A stretch of DNA of 64,000 nucleotides from Heloderma charlesbogerti (Eukaryota; Chordata; Lepidosauria; Squamata; Helodermatidae), in contig JANEZZ010002886.1 in assembly GCA_026122225.1 (NCBI GenBank), positions 186,001 to 250,000 on the forward strand. Direction: 5' to 3'. The notes beneath the pieces were generated by a model that saw nothing but the letters and a program-made list of their open reading frames with translations, did no database searches and was not told the DNA's origin. A program made the translations under genes and the position numbers. Below are positions 34,080-44,560 of the stretch, one piece after another (positions within the stretch are counted from its first letter, which is position 1; every line of letters starts with the position of its first letter).

Positions 34080-35250
34080 CTTTGGACTGAGCTGTATTCC
34101 TTTAACTTGGTCCAATTCAACATGCTGGTGTTAACCTTTAAAGCCCTAAATGGCTTGCAACTACAGTAGATTATGTTAAGGATCACCTTCACCCATATTT
34201 TGGCGGTGCTCTTGGATCCAGAACTGTTGCTAGAGGGACAGGTGGACTCAGTGGCATGGATCACCTTTTATAAGCTTAGGCTGATATACCAACTACATCC
34301 TTACCTGGACAGAGATCACCTAGCTACAGTTATCCATGCTCTGATAACCTCTTGTCTGGATCACTGCAATATGTGTGGCTGCCTATGAAAATGGTCCGGA
34401 AACTTCAGCTGGTCCAAAATAGGGCAGCAAGACTGTTAACGGGGACTGGCCAACGTGATCATATTATGCCAGTACTTTTCCATCTGCACTGGCTGCCAGT
34501 CCATTTCTGTTCCCAATTCAAAGTGCTGGTACTAACATTCAAAGCCCTAAACAGCTTGCGGCCAGGTTACCTGAAGATTGTCTCCTTCCATATATAGTTG
34601 CCCAGCCAGACCCTAAGATCAGCTCCAGCAGTCCTTCTCCAGCATCACTCAAGGAAGTGAGGTGGGTTGCTACTAAGAAGAGGGCCTTTTTCTGCTAGGA
34701 CACTCCGCTAGCACTCCGTGGAATGAGCTTCCCAGACAGGTTTGCCTTTTGGTGTACATTGTGCTCCTTTCGGTGCCAGATGAAGGCCTTTTTATATTCT
34801 CAGGCATTTTAGTTTTTCAGTTTCTGCTTTATATCTGGTATTGTATTGTAAATCTTTGCCCTCCTACTAGCTTATATTTGGTTATTATTTTTATTTTTAT
34901 ACTGTACTTTTAAACTTTTATGTTGTACTTTATCATCTTGTATTTTATGGCTTTAATTATTGTGGACCCCAACTTCCCAGAGAGCTTCTGCTGTTGGGTG
35001 GTATAGAAATATAATAAATAAATAAATACGATCCTGCCTATACTCTCAGATTTGCTTCAGAGGCCTTGCTGCTCATATGCTGACTATTAAATCAGTTAGG
35101 TTTATGAGCATGAGAGACAGGACTTCTTGGTGGTGACCTCACAGTTATGGAACTCCCGTCCTGTTGATATGATCAGTGCTTCAGCACAGACCTTTAAGAA
35201 GGCCTTGAAAATGTGTCTCTTCACTGCAGCCTTTCCTTAAGAATATGAGT
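34080..35250 (+). mobile_element. Nested L2-like LINE remnants
   Basis: An older remnant occupies 34080-34195 (LVLTFKALNGL-like) and apparently resumes at about 35035-35250 (SQLWNSRPVDM, AQTFKKALKMCLFTAAF-like). Between them lies a second copy (about 34196-35034) with RKLQLVQNRAARLLTGTGQRDHI, LHWLPVHFCSQFKVLVLTF and a 3' end GTGGTATAGAAATATAATAAATAAATAAA. The order of motifs implies insertion of one L2-type element into another. Stops and frameshifts are present throughout. Confidence 0.72.
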
Positions 35251-37222
35251 GACGTATGTGATTCATGCAGTTTTCCTCTCTTAGTAACTATACACCTATC
35301 TGATCTGCTTCCAGTACTACCAATCAAAAGGGTGTTGTTGTGTAACTATTTCATACTTTCCTCCTTTGGGGGGGGGGTAAGAAAAATGACATAAGAAGTG
35401 GTTAAAAAAAATACAGGTGAGCTACAAATTGAAGACAGCAATCTCTGGACACCACCACCATCCGCAATAAAATTCTGTGATTGAGGCAGAGGAATTATAC
35501 AATGAAAACCTCATCTGGAAGCATGTATCTTGTAACAAATCCCTTTTTGTGCATTTCCTTGTGAGATCTTGACTCTGAAAAGTGGCTTTCAAATACTTCG
35601 AATGAATGCATACATTTCATGATGTATTTTTATGATGGCATCATAAAGCCTTTCATGTCTTGCATCTGTAAGACTTTGAGGGGAGAAATCAAAGTTGTTC
35701 TACAGAGTCCCAATGCCTCATTTTCAAGCCTTGCAATGAATGGCAGGAAGTCAATGGACTGAGCAAATGGACTGCAACATTTAGAGACCACTGATCCACC
35801 CATGTGACTCCAGCAAACTGGCACATGCTCAGAAAGAGGCCATATTCTCTAGTTACAGCTTTGCCAAAGGGAGACCCTGGACCCTGACTGCTGCAGTAGG
35901 CAAAAAGGCCTTGTTGGAATGCAATCCCTGTGGTGAAGTTACAAAGCTAACACTTGCTATGTGGGACGTGGCTGATATTCGGCTGCAATGCATATGTTTA
36001 ATGGTAATTAATCTAACAAAAACCCCATGCACAAAGTGAACCCCTGAAGAAAGGGGATGATAGAAGCAACGGGATTGTACAGTTCTCGGGAATGACTATA
36101 CCAACTCCTTTTGCAGGCACTGGTTGTCTATTTTTAAAATTCGGAATAAAGAAACTCAGTAAAGAACACATCTGTGAACCAAGCATGAGGTAGATGAAAA
36201 AGAGAAAGAAAGACAGACAGACAATGTTGTGCAACATTTTTAGGAAGCGGTGTGTGCGTGTGTGTGTGTGTTAATGTCTTTTTCTTCAGGAGATTAAACT
36301 AAACCTTCCCCCATCCCTTTTTCACTGAATTGATGGTTGAGGCTCTCTCTCCCGTTTAATGTATCTTTCACGAAGTGGCTAAACATGTAGAAGAAAGGCA
36401 AGTAACGAAGGTTTAGTCGAAAATGCAATTTTCCCCCTTTCTAAAATAAGACCCGGATTAACCTACGGAGAATTACAAGAGGCTAGTTGTTTACTTTAAA
36501 TAAACCTTGTCTCAGACCCACAAAACTAGTAGATCTAGATGGACACGATCCCCGGGGGTGGTATGACTGACTCCTGTCGAAACCATTGAGCCTAGAATGT
36601 GTCGCTTTGAGAAATCAAATCCTGGGGGTTTCAAGGACAGTTCAGGGCTCCGATCCCGTGAGGATTTACGTGCGAGTCAGTCCATTCAATTACGGCTGTA
36701 GACTGTTCTACGTCCAAATACTCGGGACTGGGAAGAAATGCCGTGAACGAGTAGAACTTCCTTCCAAATAGAAATGCCCAAGGATCCTTTGTGTGCCTAA
36801 CATACCGTGGGCTATGCTGGCTCAAAGACGGCCCCCTACAACTTCCAGCAAGAAAAGGCTGCCGTTTCTAACACGTCCCTTAGTAGTTTGCCTTGCATAT
36901 TGTATTTCTGTATGGGATTTTATTAATGTTTTTGTAAAGAATGTCACTTTCTATTGCGGAGACATTAAAACGGTGTTGTTCCTGCCATACCACGATGCCG
37001 CTTGAGTAGCCCTCCATTCCTTATGCCATGGAGGAGAGAAACACATCCCCTTCCCTTCCACGAGCGAAAGGATTTTTAATTTTATTTTATTTGCCAGCTT
37101 AATCCTAATAACTTCGGGCAGCCTCCACTGTGGAGTTTAAGCAGCTGCCAAGTTAAATCACCAGGAAGATCCGAAAACTTATCTTACCAGTCGAGCAGAT
37201 TTTTTTTTTAAGAAAAGAAAAA

Positions 37223-37251
<29 letters not shown>
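37223..37251. repeat. (GT)n microsatellite
   Basis: About 14 GT units in unique intergenic sequence. Confidence 0.95.
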
Positions 37252-37253
<2 letters not shown>

Positions 37254-38318
37254 AAAAAAACCTGATGGGTTTAGGGTGTGGGGATAGACTTGAGTGGGAA
37301 ACATTCGAGGAGTGGGGGGGGGGCGGTCCTTGATTCACTGTTCCACGACGGAATGTCCTTTGGAAGGTGCCCGGATAATCCCAGATGGGAACCAGGTTTT
37401 TGTAGCCTCCAGACACGATCAGTCGGAGGGACCTGGCGAAGGGGAAAAGGAAAGGGAAACAAACACAAGCCCACCGCTCGATTGAAGTTTCCAAGAAAAC
37501 CCCGCTGAAGAACCGCTGGGGAAGCAGCGAGGCAAGGCGGGCACACGCGCTTTGGAAGGACTTCTGGCTTTGCCCCCAGTGTGGATGCTGAACGCTCTGC
37601 GCCGGATTAAATTCACGCCGGTTGCGAGCCGACGTGCAATTAGAAGCCTTTGGTTCTTCGCCCCCAGCCCTCCTCCTGTTCCCTCCAGATGTTTCCCAAC
37701 TTCGTTTGCTTTTCAAGCCAAGAATAATGATCTCGGGATCTGTTGAGTTCATTGTCATCTGTATCGTTTTTCTCTCCATGTCCCCCCCCCTTTTAATTCC
37801 CTCCTTTTTTCTCTCTCCTCCAAGCCACTAGTATTTCATGTTCTTTGCTTTTTTCCCTTTTTAAAACATTAATTTCCTTAACAGCCCAATCCTTTATAAA
37901 GGAAATCCCGCTGGATTCAGTGGTTCTTGCTCCCGTGTAAACGTGCATAGGGTTGCAGCCTTAACCTTTTTTCTTCCTTTCTTAGTTTTATATGTTAATT
38001 TCCTTCCTTCGTGGGTCGTCCCCCCCTCCCCGCTTTCCTTCCATTGAGACATGCCAGTCTTTGAATGTTTCTCCCACCCCCGCCCAGCGTATTAAGAAAA
38101 CATGTATCCACACCACAACCCACGATTTCCATCAGAATCGTTTGTAAAGGATTGTCTGCGCATAAGAAGATTTGATCGACTGGTCGGGAGAAGGCTATTC
38201 TATTTTTACTGCAACGCTGCACTTTGTGGATGGGAGATTTGCATCAGCTTCTGAACAGACATCGACTGAAGAAATAAAAACACAAGTTAATAAAATAAAA
38301 ATTCGCCCATCAAAATGA

Positions 38319-38338
38319 AAAAATGCGTGTGTGTGTGC

Positions 38339-38376
<38 letters not shown>
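38319..38376. repeat. Compound (GT)n(GA)n microsatellite
   Basis: An alternating GT tract with a few GC interruptions passes directly into a GA tract of about 13 units. Confidence 0.9.
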
Positions 38377-38689
38377 TGCACGTTTTTCTTCACCAGTATT
38401 TAAACTAATTTGTAACTCAACTTATAATTTGCAATTCAAACTCGGACAAAATGTCTATGAACTTTAATTTCGCCCTTTTGGAGAAGTACTTATTTACCAA
38501 AATTAACTCATCTCTGATATTTAACGGTGTCAGGACTACTGCATCCCAATCCGATGCATGCTTACTCAGAAGGAGACCTCACTTTGTTCATCGGGACTTA
38601 CTCCTAGGTAAGCCTGCACAGGACTGTAGCTGGACCATTCCCGGGGGCTTTTTAAAAGCGCTTCTTTGCCCTGAGCAGAACTGGCCACG

Positions 38690-40300
38690 ATCCTCTCCAC
38701 TTTTACTTGGGGAGTCAGCTCAGTGGGACTTCGTAAGGCCGGATATGATTGGGCGGCCCGGAGTCCTGCGCAGCTCAGCCCGGCCGCCTGGAAGCCTCTT
38801 GCGCCGGGGCACCCCGCTTTCTGCTCCGAGCGACACTCGCGCGCCCCCGTGATCACCATCAACGCGCCCCAGCGGCTAGAAACGGAGCGCCTCTGGGGAG
38901 GCTGGGGCGGCCGAGCTTTCCCCGCGGAGCTAAGACGAGCGGGTCTTGACGGCGCCATCCTATCGTGTCTACTCAGGAGTAAGCCCCCGTGAGCCGAGTG
39001 GGCCGTACCCCCAGGCCAGCGGATGTAGGATTGCAGCTGAACACGAGCTGGAGCCCGCGAGGCGCGGCGGGCTCTCCGAGGCGTTCAACGCCCTTCCTGG
39101 CCTAGCAGGGAATCCGCCCCAGCGGGCTCCGGCGAAGCTCACCCGGCGGTTAGGGGCAACCCGGCCTGCGGGCTGGAGCCGGGCTCGAAAGCGCGCCGCC
39201 GCGAGAAGGCGCTCCCGAGCTCTCTCCCATGGGAACCAATGGGCGAGGGAGGCGCGGCCTGCCCGCAAGAAGGACTGGCGCCTTTAAGCGTCCAGGGGAA
39301 AGTTCAATGGTTTCCAGGGATTGAGGAGGTCAAGGCGTGCGGGGGGACCCCAGCCAGAGGAACAGTCGGAAAGCCGGGGCAGGGGGGAGGCGGATAAAGC
39401 GGACCGAGTTCGAATGCCGCCAGCCACTGGTGGCGCTTCTGCGGGTGATTCTTCTTCGTGTGCCCCGGAACAGAAGAGGCACCCGCGCAGTTCTATGGAG
39501 CTGTGAGGGCTAAGAGAGCGTTCCGGGGAGGGGGGATTTAAACTCAGGGATCCGTGGCAAAGGCGAAGAGGCGTGATCCGTGTGTCCGGGGACGAGCAGC
39601 GAGGAAAAGACACGTGAACAGGCAGCGATCATTAAGGCTGCGGCCCTGTCTGTACGCACTGACCTGGGGGTAGGTTCCATTGAGTTCCATCGAGGGCTTA
39701 CTTCTGAGGGGATGCACTCACTGCACGTGTTTGTGGCCCCAGTTCTGTGTAGTCAGGACCAGACGAGAAAAAGTGTGGGAGAGTGTCCCCCGCACACCAG
39801 CGACCCGATCCCGTGCGCCTGCTTACTCAGAAGGCAGCCCTGCTGAGTTCAACGGGCCGTACTCCGACGGGAGCAGGCAGACGGCAGTCCTGTGCCCACA
39901 CGCCGGGGCGTGTGCATTTACTCGTGAGCAGACGTGTGTAGGATTGCTTGGGGATAAGTCCCATTGAGCTGAGTGGGGCTGACCTGGGAGTAACAGGCAC
40001 TGGCTCTCTGTAAATAACGGAGATAAGGAAGCTTTGGCCAGCACCCTCTTCGTGATGGAAGAAATCAGGCGAGGAGCCTGTCCGAGGCCCGGGAAGCCAG
40101 ATTCCATCCTGGCTGACTGCTGCCGCAACTGCTCGAGCCTGAGCAAGTTGGGCAGCTCGCTGCGTTCCAGTGTCCCCCATATTCCTCCCCTCGCAGAGCA
40201 AAGCGGAGCCGAGCCGGCAGAAGGGCCCCTCTTTCCCTATGCGGTGTGAAGAGTGCGTGTGCGCGCGCGCGCGCGTCGGAGCCTCACTTCCTTCCAACAC
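38690..40300. other. CpG-rich intergenic block with clustered small repeats
   Basis: GC content and CpG frequency rise sharply compared with flanks. Units of the AGTAAGTCCCATTGA repeat occur near 38600, 38980 and repeatedly at 39655-39995. A (GC)n run lies at about 40258-40277. Long open frames in all directions reflect GC richness; none resembles a known protein. It may be a distal CpG island; the function is unknown. Confidence 0.55.
39655..39995. repeat. Tandem cluster of AGTAAGTCCCATTGA-type units
   Basis: At least four units follow each other: GGGGGTAGGTTCCATTGAG, TTACTCAGAAGGCAGCCCTG, TTTACTCGTGAGCAGACGTG with GTGTAGGATTGC, and GGGATAAGTCCCATTGAGC with GGGAGTAACAGGC. The unit length is about 70-90 bp. 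Confidence 0.6.
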
Positions 40301-40370
40301 TAGAGCAGCTTCTCTGGCAGGGTCCCTCCCCTCCCCTCCTCTGCGTGGCAGTTCTGTCTAGGTCAGGGGT

Positions 40371-40575
40371 GGGGAACATGGAAGCTGCCTTCTACTGAGT
40401 CAGACCCGTGGTCCATCCACCCAGTGTTGTTGGCACTGACTGGCCGCAGCGGCTCTCCAGGGTTTCAGGCAGGATTCTTTCTCATCTCCTACCTGGAGAT
40501 GCGGGGGATCAAACCTGGGACATTCTGCATGCAAAGCAGGTGCTCTATCACTCTGAGCTATGGCTCCTCCCTATG
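40371..40575 (-). mobile_element. tRNA-Ala-like SINE
   Basis: Read on the minus strand, the head is TAGCTCAGAGTGATAGAGC, then CTGCTTTGCATGCAGAATG and GTCCCAGGTTTGATCCCCC, very close to tRNA-Ala with a TGC anticodon including A and B boxes. A unique body and an AAGGCAGCTTCCATG-like end follow. Decayed relatives lie at about 12540-12640 and 57237-57412. It is not a functional tRNA gene: the loop spacing is altered and a SINE body is attached. Confidence 0.8.
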
Positions 40576-40722
40576 GCCCCACACTGAACCTCAGGCCCCT
40601 GGGCCACATCCGCCCCCCTGCGGTTTTCCAGATGTCCCCGCCCCCTTCCCCTGGTCCCCCCCCCAACTCCCAATTGTTTGGTGGTTTCCTGCTTTTGTGC
40701 AGTTTTTCCCCATCCTAAAAGC

Positions 40723-40760
40723 ACATCGGACATGACTTAACAACTGAACAACCACAAAAG
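40723..40760 (+). mobile_element. 38-bp BovB 3'-tail insertion
   Basis: The 38 bases contain TCGGACATGACTTAACAACTG followed by AACAACCACAAAAG, the extreme 3' end of BovB in sense orientation. AAAAG flanks both sides. The related H1 copy at 13165 lacks these bases at the same point, so they are an insertion. Confidence 0.72.
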
Positions 40761-41221
40761 CTTGACAGGCCCCTCCTAAGGCTTGTTGCTGGCAGGAAGA
40801 GATTCAAGATAAAACAGGCTAGAAGGTTCGGTCCTGTTAGCCCCACCCCTTTGGCCCCACCCACCACTGGAATGCAGCCCCTGAGCTTTTCCCAGTTGGG
40901 CTCTGGGCGGAAAGAGGTCCGCCCCCACCCCCGGCCTAGGTCTCGAAGGATCCGCTTGAGATCCAGTGCCCAGACTACAACAAACAGTCTCAGCACACTG
41001 TCCTTCCTTGGTGCCCTGGGATCGGGGGTGGTCGGCCAGCTAAAATGGAGCTGCCGAAGGGAGCGGGGGAGGTGAAGGGAGGGACTCCGGGATGCACACA
41101 CGTCCCTTCCATATAATTCCTTGCTTGGCTGCGATCTCTCTGCCTTGTTCCGTTCTATTCTGCAATCCTATGCACATTTATTGGGGAGATGGTCCCATTA
41201 AACTTAGTGGGACTTACATTC

Positions 41222-41436
41222 AAGGGTGATGGCTCTGGTTTCGGTGGGGCAGTGAATCCATTCTGGGTTTTAGTCAGGACCAGCCAGAACTCTAAGAGAG
41301 CGATCCAAGGTGCTGAGCCTATTTGGGGGCTAGGGTTCAGTACCTTGGATAGCTCTTTTAGAGCTCTGGGTGGTTCTGACTGAAACTCAGAATACAGTTA
41401 CAGCCCCACCGAAATTGGAGTCACCAGCCTCCACTG
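41222..41436. mobile_element. Fold-back MITE, family F1 (copy C)
   Basis: An inverted-repeat element whose right end is CACCAGCCTCCACTG at 41422-41436 and whose left end (GATGGCTCTGGTTTCGGTGGGGC) is eroded. The arms and loop match copy A, including ACCTTGGATAGCTC and CTATTTGGGGG. A truncated BovB lies 20 bp downstream. Confidence 0.8.
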
Positions 41437-41456
41437 CATCTGAGTAAGCATGCATT

Positions 41457-41861
41457 TGTTGTTGTTGTTCAGTCGTTCAGTCGTGTCCGACTCTTCGTGA
41501 CCCCATGGACCGTAGCACGCCAGGCCTTCCTGTCCTGCGTTCTCTCCCGGAGTGTGCTCAAGTTCATATTCATTGCATCGGTGATGCTATCTAGCCATCT
41601 CATCCTCTGCCGTCCCCTTCTCCTTTTGCCTTCAGTCTTTCCCAGCATCAGGGTCTTTTCCAGGGAGTTTTCTCTTCTCCTTAGGTGGCCAAAATATTTG
41701 AGCTTCAGCTTCAGTATCTGTCCTTCCAATGAGCAGTCAGGATTGATTTCGTTTAGGATGGACTGATTGGACCTCCTTGCAGTCCAGGGGACTCGTAAGA
41801 GTCTTCTCCAGCACCACAGTTCGAAGGCATCGATTCTTCGGCACTCAGCCTTCCTTATAGT
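41457..41861 (-). mobile_element. 5'-truncated BovB LINE (3' 0.4 kb)
   Basis: The sequence matches the 3' end of the full-length BovB at 16740-17145 nearly base for base. The minus-strand frame encodes FELWCWRRLL, SLEGQILKLKLKYFGHL and RQRMRWLDS. Similarity stops at about 41861, where unrelated sequence begins. 5' truncation is normal for LINE insertion. Confidence 0.92.
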
Positions 41862-42439
41862 CGGGTCCCTCGCCCAAGGCATTGCATGCTAAGATCCTCT
41901 ACATATCAACCCAGCATCTCTGCCCTTTCCACGGTGAGTAGGAGAGTGGGAGCCCGGCCCTGGACTAAGGAAGTGTCATGAGAGCACTGCAGGAGCCAGT
42001 CTCTCACAGCTCTCTCTCTGTCCCCCACCCACCTAGATCTGGTTCAAATGTCACCTCAACGCTGGCCTCGCTAGGTGGCCTTGAACAAGACACTCTCCGT
42101 CAGTTTCCTAGCTGCAGCAGAAAGAGAATCATAATGGCCTGCCTCATCGTGCTGTTTTAAGGGTTACCTAAGTCCCTTGGACACACAAAAAAGAAAATGC
42201 ACCCTATAAAGGCTAAGGATCATTTACTCAGATGTATCCACGTGAGCAAGAGAAGAGGAGGATAGAGAGAAATCTGGAAGATGGTGACCCATACCATTTA
42301 TCGTATTTATTTCCAGCAAAGTATAGAGCTGCAAAGCACCCAGGCGATTATGGTGGTTGGCTATCAGTGTACATGGTTTACCTTACTGAATTGCATAGTC
42401 AATAAACTACAAGTATATAGATATATATCTCATCATAAA

Positions 42440-42548
42440 CAGGGGTGGGCAATTTGTGTTCTGGCCTACAAGTCCCATCAGCCCTAGCCACCATAGCCAG
42501 TGGTGAGGGATGATGGGAGTTGTAGGCCAAAACATTTTCCCACCCCAG
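42440..42548. mobile_element. Palindromic hAT-like MITE, family H3 (copy 2)
   Basis: CAGGGGTGGGCAATTTGTG ... GGCCTACAAGTCCCATCAGC is mirrored by ATGGGAGTTGTAGGCCAAAAC ... TTTCCCACCCCAG. Confidence 0.72.
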
Positions 42549-43056
42549 CTGAACAGTACAAGGCAAAATCAGCATCTCTGTGTTTCCCAGTCGTTTGACG
42601 GCACCAGCTTTGTACCAAGGTTGTAACAGTGACCTGGAAGACTTCCTTACGGAGGTAATTCCACTTCTGTGAGCACAAATCGAAGAGGCGCCATCTTTCT
42701 ACAGTTATAAACCGCTGTGGCTATCTCGTCCTCTGGCACAGAATCCTTCTCCCCCACCCCCTTAATCCCGGATAGGTCAGCAGTGAGGGAAATGCACTCT
42801 GCACATGCTCAGAGAGGCAACGCCGCTGTGCCATTCACACAGCTTCCAGGGCTGAGACCACGCCGTTGCAAGAAACCTGAGGAACCCTGGCTGAAACGAA
42901 GCGGAGCGCTTCCCGCAAGGGCCTGTGCAGGCAAGGTTTTTTTGGGCCAGCAAACCTGGTCCAGGGAACGCAGAGGAAAGGAGGCGGATGCTTGCTTGGA
43001 ATCAGTGGCAATACTACAGTGCCTGTGATGAAGTTGAGGAAGATCATCCCTCCGTC

Positions 43057-43091
43057 GTGTGTGTGTGTGCGCGCGCGCGCGCGCGCGCACG
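43057..43091. repeat. Alternating (GT)n(CG)n tract
   Basis: About 35 bp of strictly alternating purine and pyrimidine (GTGTGTGT then GCGCGCGC). Such tracts can form left-handed Z-DNA. Confidence 0.9.
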
Positions 43092-43677
43092 AGGGGTGGG
43101 GGGGTGGATTAGCCTTGCAGTGAGAATCCGAGTCCCGGCCTCCGCCTCACCCCAACCTAGCTAGCAGGCCCAAGGACACATCTCTCTGCCCACCAGCCGT
43201 GTAGCCTGAGCTGACCCCTCGCTCCTTTTTACGCACGGGCGGATTACCCTTTAGCCATCCAACCCCATTCCATTGGAAAGAGGTGATTCGGTAGGTCTCT
43301 CTGCCTCCTCTGCAAGACTGATCGCTGCCCACCAGAGATCACCGAAGCGTAAACCTCCCATCCACCCGCAGCTCACGCGAGCAAATCGGACCTTCCCGAA
43401 GTCCGTTTCCCTCTGTCCGAGAAGCGGAGTCCGCACTGGCCGCGTTAAAGGGGCTAGAAAAAGCGCTGAGGCTCCTTCCTCGGCTCCGTGGGGCGACACG
43501 ATCAACGGCACTAAGGCCTGCGGAGCTGCCCGGCGCGCACGGATACTTTGCGGCGCAGCTACGGCGGCGGGGGGGAGGCCAACACGGCGCCCAGATAATT
43601 GGAGGACAAACAAATCCCACCGTCGTGTGCGGAAACGAAGCAGTGCGTTCAAGCTTCCAATACACAGAGAGAGCCTC

Positions 43678-43700
43678 TCGCTCGCTCGCTCGCTCGCTCT
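43678..43700. repeat. (CTCG)n microsatellite
   Basis: Five or more CTCG units in CpG-rich DNA; a similar (CTCG)n run lies at about 49741-49760. Confidence 0.9.
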
Positions 43701-44289
43701 CGGTCTCTCTCGGGGGTCTTTCCGTATTTGAGAGCCCCGAAAGAGAAGTTTCCTAGTTGGAAACTATGGGGCTGGTGTGAATCCGGTAGGATCCAGACTT
43801 AGAAATGGACTGCGCATTACTGGCCATCTGCAAAAGTTGTGAACCGCGAGCCAAAGAGGCGGGGGTGTTATGGGGGGGGGGGAGATCTTCTGTCTGAAAA
43901 CCGTTGAAGCAAAAGGCTCGAACCGATGTAGACAGAAGGAATCCATTTTAGCCGGGTTGCACTAAAGAGACAGAAGGCACGACGAAAAGGAGAAAGGGCT
44001 TAGAATGGGCGTTGACACGAAGAGAGGGGAGAAAAACCGGGAAAGAAGGAGACGAAATTAAGCAAAAGTCAGAGAGAGGAAGAAGAGGGAGACCAGAAAT
44101 GAACAGCACTGGAGAAAATGGGAGCGCGCGCGCGCTCGAACAGGCTAGGTGAGAAGAGAGCAGCGACCAGGCCGAGCGGCGCTTGGAACGAGGGCGCGAG
44201 AGAATTGCCCGAGCGGCCGCGGGGCGCGGGGGATTCCGCGCAGGTGACCCTGCGCAGCGGTCGGCGCCTCGCCGCCCCGTCTCCGCAGC

Positions 44290-44560
44290 CCGCTTCCCTC
44301 CTGCCTGCCATCATCTCGTTTACAGAAAATATTTGTTTGCACCATTAGTTGGTACTGGAGTTAATTACTCGACGTGTTAGCGTGGAGGAATATGGATAAA
44401 AGTAAGCTCAGTGTTTTTATTGTGTGGGTGAGCTGTTGAGCGGCGCTCGAATAAGCTGCAATTAGGGTTAGATAGAGATTAATTAACGTGTGCGTGGCAA
44501 GGTGTAAAATAGTTCCCAGCCCTCCACTCGGCATAATCTGCAGGCGAAGTTAAAGGCGGG
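44290..44560. promoter_or_regulatory. Candidate conserved enhancer upstream of FEZF2
   Basis: An AT-rich, unique 270-bp island sits inside GC-rich DNA. It packs TTAATTAC, GCAATTAGGG, GATTAATTAACG and a T-box-like AAGGTGTAAA, plus GAATAAGCTG. This density of homeodomain-type sites without repeats is what deeply conserved developmental enhancers often look like. Conservation cannot be tested here. Confidence 0.4.

Larger units (their letters stand above)
35251..38690. other. Intergenic sequence, mostly unique; simple repeats
   Basis: No gene or large transposon was recognised. Simple repeats include a (GT)n at about 36249-36270, another (GT)n at about 37223-37251 and a (GT)n(GA)n compound at 38319-38376. 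The stretch 37060-37200 and the stretch 38100-38300, which contains ATTTGCATCAGC, look unique and could be non-coding conserved sequence; this is a weak impression. Confidence 0.5.
40364..40933. mobile_element. hAT-like H1 element carrying two later insertions
   Basis: The ends are CAGGGGTGGGGAAC and a degraded CCGCCCCCACCCCCG, flanked by GTCTAGGT and GCCTAGGT (7 of 8 identical). The inside matches the 13165 copy, but it is interrupted near its left end by a tRNA-Ala-like SINE (about 40371-40575) and in the middle by a short BovB tail (40723-40760). The nesting gives an order: the H1 element first, the other two later. Confidence 0.75.
42549..44289. other. Intergenic CpG-rich sequence upstream of FEZF2
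   Basis: No transposon was recognised. Simple repeats include (GT)n(CG)n at 43057-43091 and (CTCG)n at 43678-43700. CpG density is raised from about 43.3 kb. The open frames here are GC-driven and match nothing I recognise. Confidence 0.5.

Noticed and set aside
37153..37779. 208-codon minus-strand open frame
   Set aside because: The sequence includes a translated (GT)n microsatellite (HTHTHTHT) and low-complexity Ser/Pro stretches; no splice or domain support.
40505..40575. Functional tRNA-Ala gene on the minus strand
   Set aside because: A and B boxes resemble tRNA-Ala, but stem pairing and spacing are off and a SINE body follows; it is part of a SINE inserted in a hAT element.
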